NCBI GenBank assembly: GCA_022614805.1
Contig: JAKEHY010000017.1
Coordinates: forward strand, 81,758 to 145,757
Reading direction: 5' to 3'
From: Candidatus Zixiibacteriota bacterium
GTDB lineage: Bacteria > Zixibacteria > MSB-5A5 > DSPP01
DNA: 64,000 nt
Shown: piece by piece, positions 19,823 to 28,664 of the stretch
How the letters are laid out: every line of letters starts with the position of its first letter
Position numbering within the stretch: the stretch's first letter is position 1
Program-made: the position numbers and the translations under genes
The notes under the pieces: model-generated
The model's input: the letters and a program-made list of their open reading frames with translations, nothing else
What the model was told of the DNA's origin: nothing
Database searches by the model: none

Positions 19823-20038
19823 TTACAGCCGCTCAAATTCCACGTGGCCGGAAACGAGCTCTTCCAAAGCCGCCTCCGTCACCCGATGAGAGGGCAATTC
19901 CTCCTTCATCGGCGCGCCTCCTTCCTCATATTTTTTGCGGGCGCGGTTCAGCCAGCGGGCCGCCTTCGCCGCCCGGATGACCGCCTCGTAGCGCGTGCCG
20001 GCGGATTGAACCGCTTTTTCCAAATTGTTGAAGTTCAT
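19823..20038 (-). CDS. rpoZ: RNA polymerase omega subunit
   Basis: 71-residue small protein with the omega hallmark RYEAVIRAAKAARWLN, corresponding to the RYxxVxxAAxRAR helix that binds the beta' C-terminus. Its position directly after gmk is the usual gmk-rpoZ order and supports the call. The C-terminal SHRVTEAALEELVSG segment resembles the KPxxxAxxELxxGK end of omega. Confidence 0.82.
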   Translation of the reverse strand: MNFNNLEKAVQSAGTRYEAVIRAAKAARWLNRARKKYEEGGAPMKEELPSHRVTEAALEELVSGHVEFERL

Positions 20039-20109
20039 TTACGCTCCTTTGTTTTAATCGACCAAAGTCGGGCAAACTCCAGTTCTGATGGCGGTACAAC
20101 CGAAAACTT

Positions 20110-20700
20110 TCACGTTTTGTTCCCGGTCACCACCCGCGCCGGACGGGAAAGTTCCGCGGCGATAATCGCTTCCAACCGTTTTACGCTGGCTTTCACCGTT
20201 TGGTTCACAATCCAATAATCGTATTGCCGGGCGGCCGCCAGTTCCCGCTTGGCGTCGGTCAGGCGCCGCCGCAATTCCGATTTCGATTCGGTTCCCCGGC
20301 CGGACAGCCGGGACTTAAGCGTTTTCCAGCCGGGGGGGAATATAAAAATCAGAACGGCGTTCGGGGAAATTCTTTTTATGGCCCGCGCCCCCTGGCGGTT
20401 GACGTCGAACAAAATTACGTGCGGTTCTCTTTTTGATTGCGTAGGCCCGGCCGGCGTGCCGTAGTAAAATCCGTGAATTTTGGCCCATTCCAAAAGCCGG
20501 CCTTTCTTCCGCAGGCGCAGAAATTCCTTTTCCGAAATGAAACTATAATCCCGGCCGTTTTTCTCCCCTTTGCGCGGTGGCCGCGTGGTCACCGACGTGG
20601 AAAAACCGAAGGCCGGATGTTTTTTTAAAATGGTTTTAACCAACGTCGTTTTTCCGGCTCCGGAGGGAGCGGAAACGACCACCCACAGCGGATTGGACAA
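20110..20700 (-). CDS. gmk: Guanylate kinase
   Basis: 196-residue GMP kinase (GMP + ATP to GDP + ADP). The P-loop is SAPSGAGKTT (about residues 9-18), the GMP-binding part is TTRPPRKGEKNGRDY, and the lid region includes SRLSGRGTESKSELRRRL. The start is a TTG two bases after the yicC stop, suggesting coupled translation. The rpoZ gene follows. Confidence 0.95.
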   Translation of the reverse strand: MSNPLWVVVSAPSGAGKTTLVKTILKKHPAFGFSTSVTTRPPRKGEKNGRDYSFISEKEFLRLRKKGRLLEWAKIHGFYYGTPAGPTQSKREPHVILFDVNRQGARAIKRISPNAVLIFIFPPGWKTLKSRLSGRGTESKSELRRRLTDAKRELAAARQYDYWIVNQTVKASVKRLEAIIAAELSRPARVVTGNKT

Positions 20701-20702
20701 AT

Positions 20703-21569
20703 CTACTCCACGTTCTGAACCTGTTCGCGCAGCTTTTCCAGTTCCTCTTTTACGGAAATCACCCGCCGGGCCACGGATGCGGCCAGCGCCTTGGAGCCGA
20801 GCGTGTTCACCTCCCGCCCCATTTCCTGAAGGAAAAACCCCAGGCGCTTGCCGACCGGCCCGTCGGCGGACAGCGCCGTGCCAAACCCTTCAATGTGGCT
20901 TTTTAAACGAACGAGCTCTTCGGTCACGTCCGACCGTTCGGCCGTCAGGGCCGTTTCCTGCTCCACCCGAACCGGGTCATACTTTCCCTCCCCCAAAAGT
21001 TCCTTGACGCGCGCCTCTAACTTTTGGCGGTAGGCCTCCTTGTGGGCCGGGATTTCCTTTTCAATCTCCACCACCTCACCGGTTATCAGACTCAATCGGT
21101 TTTGAAAATCTCCCGCCAGTCTCCGTCCCTCTTCCTGGCGGGAGCGGTTCAACTCGTTCAAGGCATTCGTCAGCACCTCCTGCACCAGTTCCAAAGCCCC
21201 TTGGGGCGCTTCCTCCAACTCCTCCTTGACCCACCAGGGCAGGTAGAGCAAATCCTCCAGTTTCGGTTCCCCCTTGAGTTTGAACTTCCTTTTTGCGGTT
21301 CTCAGCCAGTCCAAAAAGGCCTTCACCTGGGCCGGGTCGAAGGCCCAAGCCGGTCGGTCTTTTTCTTCCCAGCGGATGCTGACATTCACTTTTCCCCGCT
21401 CCATCCGTTTGCTTAAAAACTCCCGCAGGGTAAATTCCAACCCGTAAAGAAATCGGGGTAAACGGAACGAAAACTCCAGAAAACGGCTGTTCAAAGAGGC
21501 GATTTCCGCCGAAAGGCGGTGCCCCCCCTTTTCCAATTCGGCCCGGCCGAAACCGGTCATACTCTGCAT
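20703..21569 (-). CDS. yicC: YicC/YloC-family endoribonuclease
   Basis: 288-residue YicC family protein beginning with the hallmark MQSMTGFGRAE. The C-terminal DUF1732-like part reads LGFFLQEMGREVNTLGSKA. Family members in E. coli and Bacillus cleave RNA hairpins and influence sRNA turnover; that role is family knowledge, not seen here. It is the first gene of the minus-strand run leading to gmk and rpoZ, as in many bacteria. Confidence 0.92.
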   Translation of the reverse strand: MQSMTGFGRAELEKGGHRLSAEIASLNSRFLEFSFRLPRFLYGLEFTLREFLSKRMERGKVNVSIRWEEKDRPAWAFDPAQVKAFLDWLRTAKRKFKLKGEPKLEDLLYLPWWVKEELEEAPQGALELVQEVLTNALNELNRSRQEEGRRLAGDFQNRLSLITGEVVEIEKEIPAHKEAYRQKLEARVKELLGEGKYDPVRVEQETALTAERSDVTEELVRLKSHIEGFGTALSADGPVGKRLGFFLQEMGREVNTLGSKALAASVARRVISVKEELEKLREQVQNVE

Positions 21570-21639
21570 AGAAAAAAGAAGTTATAAATCCAAACGGCTT
21601 TGTCAAAAGAAAAACTTTACGGCCTGTGTTTTGACCTTG

Positions 21640-21667
21640 GTAGGGGTTTGATTAATCAAACCCCTAC
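21640..21667. repeat. 28-bp perfect palindrome, copy 2
   Basis: Identical over all 28 bp to the copy at 16540-16567. It lies between the divergently transcribed yicC and the NFACT gene, 45 bp before the latter's ATG. Confidence 0.9.
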
Positions 21668-21711
21668 ATTACGGGATTTGACCCCTTTTCAGGTAGAGAA
21701 TAAATTCCGGT

Positions 21712-23394
21712 ATGCTTCTGTATCCGCTTTTGACTAGCTGGGTGGCGCGCGAGTTGGAACAAAAAAACAAAGGGATGCGGCTGGAATCTGCCCGCACTTC
21801 CGAGGCCCGCAAGGCGGTCTGGTTGACCCTCTTCGACGCCCGCCAAACCGCCGAAAAGAAAAAACTTCATCTCTTTTTTTCCCTCCGGCCCGGTCAACAG
21901 CTTTTCTTTTTCGCCCCGGTAGGGGAAGCAAAAAACCATCCCGGGTGGGAGAATTTTGATTCCGGTCTCGGCGGGGCATTCGTAAAAACGGTTCGGCAGA
22001 AGGGAAACGACTCGGTGATTGAGATGGCTTTCACCCATCGTGAACCTTCTTATGGTGGAGATTTTTCTCTCCGCTTCGTTCTATTCGGCAACGAAGCCCG
22101 GTTGGAGCTCCTTAAGCCGCCCGATTCCGAAAAATCGGAAAGAATCTGGCCAAAGGAAATCTCTGGAGATTCCCCAAAAACCGTCGACGAATTCGTCCTA
22201 ACCTTTTCCGGTGCCGAAAATTATCTGAACCGGCATTCGGAAATCCCCTTGAATGAATCCCTGCGCAAGGCCTTGCGAATTCCGGCTTTCCTGTCTTTGG
22301 AGTTTCTCCACCTCGCCCAAATCGATCCGGAGGCAAGCTTTAATGCAGTCTCCCCCGAACAGAAAAAATCTCTGCAGGAAACCATCCGGCCCCTGTTCGA
22401 GCAAAAAGATTTCACCCCGACCCTGATTTTTGAAAAAAGACAGCCCAAAGGAATTTCTCCGCTCCTGCTGCAATCAACCAAAACGGAAAAGCAGAAACAG
22501 TTCGACTTATTCCTCGATGCCTTCTCGTATGCCGCCGTCTGGAATGAGTTGAAAAAATATGAGAAAAAGCTTGAAGTTGAAAAGAAAGATTTACAGGAGC
22601 GCAAGGGGAAAATCGAAACCGAGTTAAAAAGCTTTGAGAACCCCGAACGGTTGAGACAAATGGGAGATTTGATTCTGGCCGCAAAGGATAAAACCGCCCC
22701 GCGCTCTACCAAGTTGGTAACCGAAAACTGGTATGAAAACCCGCCGGCAGAAATTCGAATTCCTCTCGACCCGGCCAAGACCGCCAGGCAAAACGCCGAG
22801 GCCTACTTTTCCAAATTTAGAAAATCCGAAAGAGCCTTGGAGCTTTTACCGAAACGCATTAAAGAAACCGAAAATGAACTGAAAAAAGTGGAGGGCCTTC
22901 TTAACCGAATCGATGCCGAAGAAACGGTCGAGGAAAAATGGCGATTGGTTCAGGAATTGGAAACCCTCTACCCTTCCCCGACCACTATAAAAAAGGTCAA
23001 AGCCAAAGAAAAACCGCAAATCGGCTGGACGTTTTGGACGAAGGACGGCTTTCAATTTCGGGTGGGTCGGAGCTCGGAGGAAAACGACCGGCTAACCCTT
23101 TATGAAGCCAAGAAAAACGACCTGTTTTTGCACGCCTCCCAGTCTCCCGGCTCGCACGTGATTTTGGTGGCCGAAAAACGGCCATTCCCAAAGGAAGCGA
23201 TACTCGAGGCCGCCGCCGCGGCGGCCTATTTTTCCAAGGCCCGCCATTCCACCAAGGTCAATGTGGATTATACCGAGGCGCGCTACGTGCAAAAGCCGCG
23301 CAAGGCCAAACCTGGGCTGGTGGTTTTAATGCGCTCGAAGTCGGTGATGGTGTATCCTAAAAAGCCGGAACGGCAGAATAACGCGGAAACGTAA
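21712..23394 (+). CDS. NFACT-family (RqcH/FbpA-like) protein
   Basis: 560 residues. The N-terminal NFACT-N domain, a long central coiled coil (about 270-440, very rich in Lys/Glu) and the C-terminal NFACT-R domain (about 445-550; GRSSEENDRLTLYEAKKNDLF, ASQSPGSHVIL) match RqcH in order and length. RqcH binds stalled 50S subunits and directs C-terminal alanine tailing in ribosome quality control. In the N-domain the strand that usually carries an Asp-Arg pair used for tRNA handling reads GNDSVIEM here, with Ser in place of Arg by my alignment. Tailing activity is therefore uncertain. The ATG has only a weak upstream site (AGGTAGAG). Confidence 0.85.
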   Translation: MLLYPLLTSWVARELEQKNKGMRLESARTSEARKAVWLTLFDARQTAEKKKLHLFFSLRPGQQLFFFAPVGEAKNHPGWENFDSGLGGAFVKTVRQKGNDSVIEMAFTHREPSYGGDFSLRFVLFGNEARLELLKPPDSEKSERIWPKEISGDSPKTVDEFVLTFSGAENYLNRHSEIPLNESLRKALRIPAFLSLEFLHLAQIDPEASFNAVSPEQKKSLQETIRPLFEQKDFTPTLIFEKRQPKGISPLLLQSTKTEKQKQFDLFLDAFSYAAVWNELKKYEKKLEVEKKDLQERKGKIETELKSFENPERLRQMGDLILAAKDKTAPRSTKLVTENWYENPPAEIRIPLDPAKTARQNAEAYFSKFRKSERALELLPKRIKETENELKKVEGLLNRIDAEETVEEKWRLVQELETLYPSPTTIKKVKAKEKPQIGWTFWTKDGFQFRVGRSSEENDRLTLYEAKKNDLFLHASQSPGSHVILVAEKRPFPKEAILEAAAAAAYFSKARHSTKVNVDYTEARYVQKPRKAKPGLVVLMRSKSVMVYPKKPERQNNAET

Positions 23395-23447
23395 TAGTGC
23401 ACCCTACCCTGCGCTCTGCAAAAAAAGTGCAGCCGAATTTCGCCGGC

Positions 23448-23792
23448 TTATTTCATTAAAGTTCGAATGCGGGCTGGAATCATAACCACCTGTGGGCGTA
23501 AATCCGTTTTCCCGCGTCTGATATCGATGCATTCTTTCGAAAATTTGATATGCTCCCGGTCAATCTTGAAAGGGGAAGTCGTAACGTGTTCACCACTTTC
23601 CCCCTGAATGGAAAACCAGTACAAAAACTCATCCTTTCCGGCCTTCTCTCTAAAAATGACCTCAACATACATTTTTTCCCGCTTTAAAGTCCGCATAACC
23701 TCCGGCAGCCGGCTCCTTAACATTTTCATCCAGCGGTCTACGCGCTTCGATTTTCTTCTTTTAACGTAAAAACGGCTGAGTTCTATTATCAT
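23448..23792 (-). CDS. Small conserved protein, DUF6176-like
   Basis: 114 residues. ELSRFYVKRRKSKRVDRWM, EKMYVEVIFREK and IDIRRGKTDLRPQVVMIP match my memory of the DUF6176 family, small cytoplasmic alpha/beta proteins found in Firmicutes and elsewhere with no known function. No signal peptide or membrane helix is seen. It stands alone, convergent with the NFACT gene and downstream of the terminator of the signalling operon. Confidence 0.7.
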   Translation of the reverse strand: MIIELSRFYVKRRKSKRVDRWMKMLRSRLPEVMRTLKREKMYVEVIFREKAGKDEFLYWFSIQGESGEHVTTSPFKIDREHIKFSKECIDIRRGKTDLRPQVVMIPARIRTLMK

Positions 23793-23817
23793 ATATGGCC
23801 TCCAACCGTTAACGGGT

Positions 23818-23846
23818 TAAAAAAAGGCAGCCGCCGCGGACTGCCT
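23818..23846 (-). terminator. Rho-independent terminator of the kinase-FHA-phosphatase operon
   Basis: On the minus strand GGCAG-CCGCGG pairs with its complement ending in CTGCC, followed by seven or more T. It sits 20 bp after the PP2C stop. Confidence 0.85.
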
Positions 23847-23865
23847 GTGTGAATTCGAAAAGACC

Positions 23866-24807
23866 TTAAAAAATCAGCCACTTCTTTTTCTTTTTGTCCT
23901 TCATCTCCCGGGTCGGTTCCTTGTCGTCCAAAATGAGGTCATCCTTGCCGAACATTTTCAAAAGCAGCTGGTCGGTGGCCACCGCTTCCGCTTCACTTTC
24001 CTCCGGGACGGTGACAAAAACCGGCGGGCGCGCATTCGTCTGTCCATCGGCTTCGACTACCCGCACCAAGACGACCGTGACGTTGTCGTCTCCGCCGTTG
24101 GCGTTGGCCCTTGCAATCAAACCGGCCGCCGCTTTTTCCAGGCCGGGGTTGGCCAACAAAATCTCCAAAATCTCATCGTCCGAAATCATCCCTGAAAGTC
24201 CGTCCGAGCAGAACAGGTACACATCCCCCGCTTTGACCGGTTCCAGACCCACATCCACTTTAACGGCCGGGCGTATACCCAAAGCGCGGGTGATGAAGTT
24301 GCGGTCGGGAAAGCTGGCGGCCTCCTCGGCTTTGAGTTCGCCGGAGGCAACCAGCTCCTCTATCCAGGAATGGTCGACGGTTAGGCGGCGGATGACCGAG
24401 TCGCGCAAAAGATAGCAGCGGGAATCCCCAACGTGGCAAATGGCAAACCGGCCCGGAGTGAAAATCCCCGCCACCACCGTGGTTCCCATCCCCCGCATCC
24501 GCACGGCCTGGGCCGAGGCCCGGAAAATCCGCCGGTTGGCCAGGCGGATGCCGCGTATCAGATTGCGGGTGGAAGGGGAGAGTTCTTCGCCGATTCCTTC
24601 CGGCAGGTAATCCGTCCCCGGCGGCTCGACGGCCATCATTTTTTCGAGTGCATCCACGGCCGCCCGGCTGGCGACTTCCCCCGCCTTGTGCCCCCCCATC
24701 CCGTCACAGACCGCCACCACTCCCCGTTCCGGAAGGGTTAAAAAGCTGTCCTCGTTTTGTTCCCTTTTGCGCCCTACGTCGGAGAGGGCGTACACATCCA
24801 ATTTCAA
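23866..24807 (-). CDS. PP2C-family Ser/Thr protein phosphatase
   Basis: 313 residues. Metal-binding PP2C motifs are complete: SDVGRKREQNEDS, VCDGMGGHKAGE, HVGDSRCYL, FCSDGLSGMI and GGDDNVTVVLV. After the catalytic domain (about 1-250) a short charged tail ends in KDKKKKKWLIF. It starts with a TTG behind a GAGGAG site. It presumably reverses phosphorylation by the kinase at 25855-28197; the FHA gene lies between them in the same operon. Confidence 0.93.
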   Translation of the reverse strand: MKLDVYALSDVGRKREQNEDSFLTLPERGVVAVCDGMGGHKAGEVASRAAVDALEKMMAVEPPGTDYLPEGIGEELSPSTRNLIRGIRLANRRIFRASAQAVRMRGMGTTVVAGIFTPGRFAICHVGDSRCYLLRDSVIRRLTVDHSWIEELVASGELKAEEAASFPDRNFITRALGIRPAVKVDVGLEPVKAGDVYLFCSDGLSGMISDDEILEILLANPGLEKAAAGLIARANANGGDDNVTVVLVRVVEADGQTNARPPVFVTVPEESEAEAVATDQLLLKMFGKDDLILDDKEPTREMKDKKKKKWLIF

Positions 24808-24825
24808 ACGAACTCCTCGTTGTCC

Positions 24826-25848
24826 CTACTTAAGTATGATCCAACCCAGAACTGACAATAAAATTATAATTCCGCCAATAATCCAGAAGATTTTTTGGGC
24901 GAAAAACAGATTTTTTTTGGGCTCCTTCCCCGTCCGGGGAGGGGCGAAATCGAGCCGGTCGCCGGAGGCGAGCCGGAAGATGGTGGGGACTTTCTCGCTC
25001 AAAATGCCGATTTCATCCCCGATTTTGAGAGGCAACCCCTTCTCCGGCTTGATTTTTTTTCCGTTGACCATCACCCCCAACTTGGAACCGACATCAAGGA
25101 TGGAAAAATCAACGCCCCCGCCGCCGGGGGTAAAAATGTTCGACCAGAAAAAGGAGGCGTGGCGGCGGGAGATGGAGGTATCCAGCTCCCCCTGTTCATC
25201 CTCCCGCACGACGATTTCGTTCGCCTCCTTATCCCGCCCGATTTTGGTCTCTCCCGGCTTAACCCGAAACCGCCGGCCGGCCAGAGGCCCCCAGACGGCC
25301 AAAAAATAGTATTCGTCCGCATGGGCGGGAGCTTCAAAAACGTCGCTAATCTTTGTCCGCTCCGGCCGTGCGGCTATCATCGTTTTCTCCGCCGCCGCAT
25401 CGCGGGCTGCCGGACGGGAGGCCGCCGGTTCTTTTGGTTTAGGAGAAGTCGGCGACGATTGCTGAATTTGGGGAATTTTACCGGTGGGGGCTTCGGGTTC
25501 CGGCCCGGTCGAAAGAGAGGGAGGCGGCGACTCGACGGCCAATCCCTCCGCCTCCTCCGGCAGACGGCTGAAAACCAGAATATATGGACCGATTTTTATT
25601 TCGTCCCCGTCCGAAAGCGGCCGTTCGCCGGAAATTTCCGCCCCGTTGACGATGAGTTGCGGAAAAGCTCCGGCCGGCTTGATGAAAAAACCATGCCCTT
25701 TTGGCCAGATGACGGCTTCTTCCTTCCCCACCGTCCAGTCATCGATTTTAACGTCCGCCAGCCGGTCGGAGCCGACCCGCAAGCTTTTGGCCTCGAGGCG
25801 GAATATTTGAACGATTTCGGAATCTTTTTTTAAGACAATTTTGGGCAT
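24826..25848 (-). CDS. Double FHA-domain membrane protein
   Basis: 340 residues with two forkhead-associated domains: a divergent one (about 22-95) and a better one (about 205-280) with the phosphothreonine-binding GRDKE...SISRRHASF core. A Pro/Ala/Ser-rich linker of about 90 residues joins them. A single C-terminal membrane helix (about 320-338) makes it a tail-anchored cytoplasmic reader. It lies between the kinase and phosphatase genes (spacings 6 and 18 bp), so it probably docks phosphorylated kinase or its substrates at the membrane. Confidence 0.88.
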   Translation of the reverse strand: MPKIVLKKDSEIVQIFRLEAKSLRVGSDRLADVKIDDWTVGKEEAVIWPKGHGFFIKPAGAFPQLIVNGAEISGERPLSDGDEIKIGPYILVFSRLPEEAEGLAVESPPPSLSTGPEPEAPTGKIPQIQQSSPTSPKPKEPAASRPAARDAAAEKTMIAARPERTKISDVFEAPAHADEYYFLAVWGPLAGRRFRVKPGETKIGRDKEANEIVVREDEQGELDTSISRRHASFFWSNIFTPGGGGVDFSILDVGSKLGVMVNGKKIKPEKGLPLKIGDEIGILSEKVPTIFRLASGDRLDFAPPRTGKEPKKNLFFAQKIFWIIGGIIILLSVLGWIILK

Positions 25849-25854
25849 ACGCCC

Positions 25855-28197
25855 CTACCGGCTGGAACTGGAAGACCGGCGCAACGTGCAGGGGAGCATT
25901 TTCCCCTGTCCTGCCACCACGGCAAACTCTTCCGAGAACGGCTCGAACCCCGGCGGGGATACGGTCACCCTGTACATCCCGCCGGACAACTCGGCGTAAA
26001 AGACGCCGCTGCCGTCGGTTTTTCCCTGGGCCACAATCTCGCGCGTCCTTCGACTGCGGATGGTCACCGGAGCCCCGGAAAGATTGTTTTCCCGCTCGTC
26101 TTTGACCACGATTCGGGTGCGGGAATCAGCCGGCTTTTTATCCGGAGAAGCAATGGAACGGGTTGAGCCGCCCGGGGCCGGTCTTTTTTCCGTAACCGCC
26201 ACCGTCGATGAGCCCAAGGGCTTCAATTCTGCCGTATAAACCGGCTCGGTGGCTGCCTCCACGTCCAGGGTTACCTGCTTCGGCTCATAGCCGGAAAGCG
26301 CAAAGCGGAGCTTTTGTTTGCCGTAATCCAAGAGCAGGCGCGGGTTTTGGGCCGTGTTGCCGGATGGGGCAGTGTCCTTCCCCAAAAAGACGGAAGCGCC
26401 GGAGGGGTTGCTGCGAAACTCGATTTCTTTTTTAAAGTACCCGGTGACGTTAAAATTCAAAGAGGGTGTTTTGCCGGCCGCAAAACGCCACAGCCGGGCA
26501 TCGGCCATATCGGCTGCCTCCCGCAGGGGGTCGAGCCGGAAGCCGGTAAGCTCCCACCCAGCCGGCCCCCGCAACTTCAACTCGAACGGCTCGTTCAACT
26601 TCCAGCGAATGGATAGGGGTGTTTTCCCCAGCTCGGCGCCGTTGACCAAAACCGCCGCCCCAGCCGGGACGGAGACCAACTGCACCGGCGCTTCAAAAAC
26701 ATAGGTCAGCTCTTTTCTTTGCTCCTTGGGATAAGAAAGATGCACCATCAAATCCGGCAAACCCGGTTTGCGGAAAACGAGGTCATGCTCCCCTTCCGGA
26801 AGGTCTTTCAACTCAATGGGGGTGGCCCCCTCTTCTTTTTCGCCGTTGATGAAAACCATCGCCCCGGAGGGAACGGTGCTTAAAGTAACCGTTTTTTTGG
26901 CGAACAGCACAAACCAAAGCGCCGCCCCTACGATGAGAATTCCAGCGGCGATGCCGATAGGCCAAACTATGCTTTTCTTTTTTCCCGTAACCTCCGGAGG
27001 TCTTTTCACCGGCCTTGGCGGTGGAGTTGCCTTGAGCATCGTAGGTGCTTCGGCGCTGGCCGATTTTTTGGGTGGAGGCGCTTTGGGCGTCCCGACAGCC
27101 GAGGGAGCCGCATCGGCGCCGGCGGCCGCCTGAACGACGTCTTTCACCGGCACCTCCTCATCATCCCTTACCCCGCGGTACTGCACTTCTCGGGTGGCGA
27201 TAATCTGTTTGGACTTGTCGGCAATCCGTCTCAACGTATCGGTCGTGTCTTCCTTGGGCGGCCGCTCGTCCGGCCGCAGCATCAAAAGAGAGTTGACGAA
27301 GCGGGATAATTCCGCCTGGGGGGACTCCAAGGGGGAGGTGCGTTGGTAGTTGTACAAATCTACGTACATCTCCCCGGCCGCCTGATAGCGCTCCAAGGGG
27401 TCTTTTTTGAGCGCTTTCAAAACGATGCGCTGAAGGGGAACCGGCACGTTTTTTTCCAGAAGCGGCTCGGTATCCACCCGGGCGGTGACGATGTTTTTCA
27501 TCACGGAATAGTCCGACTCCCCGGAGAAAAGCTGCCGGGTGGTCAAAACTTCGTAAAGTGCAATGCCCAAGCTGAACAAATCGGAGCGGGCGTCGATTTT
27601 CTTCCCTTCCAACTGTTCCGGGGACATATAGTTGACTTTGCCTTTCAAAATGCCGGTGCGGGTTTCCTTGGCGACCCGCTGGCGGGCCTTGGCGATGCCG
27701 AAGTCAATCAATTTCACGTCGCCGGAGACCGACATCATTATGTTGGAAGGGGAAATGTCCCGGTGGATGATGTTTAAGGGATGTCCCGTGCGGCGGTCTT
27801 TGGCATGGTGGGCATAGTCCAAGGCCTTGCAGACCTCAGCGACAATGTGCACCCCCAAATCCCGCGGGAAGAAAACCTGGTCCCGCTCGCAACGTTCCAG
27901 AGCGGAGCGGAGGTCGATGCCTTCGATGTATTCCATTATAAGGAAGACTCGGCCTTCATCGGTTTTGCGCAGGTCGAGGACTTGGATGATGTTGGAATGG
28001 GCCAGCTTGGCGGTGTTCATCGCCTCGTCTGTGAACATATCCATATATTGCTGGTCGCCGACGAGTGAAGGGGCGATTTCCTTGATGGCCACCGGCTTGT
28101 CCAAAGTCTGATCCCAGCCGTAATAGACGAGGCCGAAGCCCCCTTCCTTCAGCTTGCGGATAAGCTCGTATTTCCCGTCTATCAATACCCTTGTCAT
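25855..28197 (-). CDS. Transmembrane Ser/Thr protein kinase with PEGA domains
   Basis: 780 residues. The kinase domain (about 1-270) has the glycine loop LKEGGFGLVY (16-25), VAIK (Lys39), the catalytic loop HRDISPSN and DFG in LIDFGIAKA, so it should be active. A low-complexity linker leads to one membrane helix (about 418-436). Outside there are PEGA-type repeats (TVPSGAMVFINGEKEEGATP; SVPAGAAVLVNGAELGKTP; SNPSGASVFLGKD) and a C-terminal carboxypeptidase-regulatory-like domain. This is the layout of envelope-sensing bacterial kinases. It is first in an operon with an FHA reader and a PP2C phosphatase. A hairpin-rich region lies upstream. Confidence 0.93.
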   Translation of the reverse strand: MTRVLIDGKYELIRKLKEGGFGLVYYGWDQTLDKPVAIKEIAPSLVGDQQYMDMFTDEAMNTAKLAHSNIIQVLDLRKTDEGRVFLIMEYIEGIDLRSALERCERDQVFFPRDLGVHIVAEVCKALDYAHHAKDRRTGHPLNIIHRDISPSNIMMSVSGDVKLIDFGIAKARQRVAKETRTGILKGKVNYMSPEQLEGKKIDARSDLFSLGIALYEVLTTRQLFSGESDYSVMKNIVTARVDTEPLLEKNVPVPLQRIVLKALKKDPLERYQAAGEMYVDLYNYQRTSPLESPQAELSRFVNSLLMLRPDERPPKEDTTDTLRRIADKSKQIIATREVQYRGVRDDEEVPVKDVVQAAAGADAAPSAVGTPKAPPPKKSASAEAPTMLKATPPPRPVKRPPEVTGKKKSIVWPIGIAAGILIVGAALWFVLFAKKTVTLSTVPSGAMVFINGEKEEGATPIELKDLPEGEHDLVFRKPGLPDLMVHLSYPKEQRKELTYVFEAPVQLVSVPAGAAVLVNGAELGKTPLSIRWKLNEPFELKLRGPAGWELTGFRLDPLREAADMADARLWRFAAGKTPSLNFNVTGYFKKEIEFRSNPSGASVFLGKDTAPSGNTAQNPRLLLDYGKQKLRFALSGYEPKQVTLDVEAATEPVYTAELKPLGSSTVAVTEKRPAPGGSTRSIASPDKKPADSRTRIVVKDERENNLSGAPVTIRSRRTREIVAQGKTDGSGVFYAELSGGMYRVTVSPPGFEPFSEEFAVVAGQGKMLPCTLRRSSSSSR

Positions 28198-28664
28198 TTA
28201 TCCCTCAAGGTAGTTTATCGGCCAAAGGTTGTCAATTATTGCTAAAATCGCCTCCCTCTTTAATCCTTACGGATTATGGGCAAAAAAGTTGTGGGGCGCA
28301 TGTTGGAAAACTCCCGTTTCGCAGACTACAGATGCAGTGGGCAGCACCCTTCGCCATCACTTCTATGTACGGATAGCCCCTGTATTGGGTGGCCCCGGAG
28401 CCCCTGCTCCGGAGAAAAAAGGCGCCAACAAAAGCCGGCATCCTCCCTCCACCAGGCAGACACTCGAGCTTGGAGAACTGCCTGGCCGCGCTGGAATGCG
28501 CCAAATGGTGATGCCGGCGGGGAACCACCCGTTTACTGCACTACTTTTTATACGAAACGACCCCGGTCAAGGATGCAGAAATCGGTTGGGGGGTCACACT
28601 CGAAGCTGCCGCGCTTGATGTGGATAGGAAGTAACGGCAAAACCAGTTTAATGGCAGAACAATA
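28198..28664. other. Non-coding region with nested hairpins, candidate structured RNA
   Basis: No convincing gene is present; the short ORFs here have no family-like composition. The region holds a 7-bp hairpin (28395-28401 with 28406-28412), a nested structure with a 9-bp outer stem GCCGGCATC/GATGCCGGC (28434-28442 with 28510-28518) enclosing an 8-bp stem CCAGGCAG/CTGCCTGG (28452-28459 with 28478-28485) and a small GCGC hairpin (28488-28501), then a 6-bp stem GACCCC/GGGGTC (28559-28564 with 28590-28595). It lies between two minus-strand genes, so it could be the leader of the kinase operon, an independent RNA, or a mobile remnant. It does not show the hallmark sequences of RNase P RNA, tmRNA or SRP RNA. 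Confidence 0.5.

Noticed and set aside
24895..25833. Plus-strand 312-residue ORF antisense to the FHA gene
   Set aside because: Arginine/glycine-rich composition and no domain; the FHA protein on the minus strand is clearly real.
28330..28600. RNase P RNA, tmRNA, SRP RNA or an integron attC site
   Set aside because: Conserved cores such as GAGGAAAGTCC, the tmRNA GATTCGA ends, the SRP GGAAGG loop and RYYYAAC/GTTRRRY boxes were not found.
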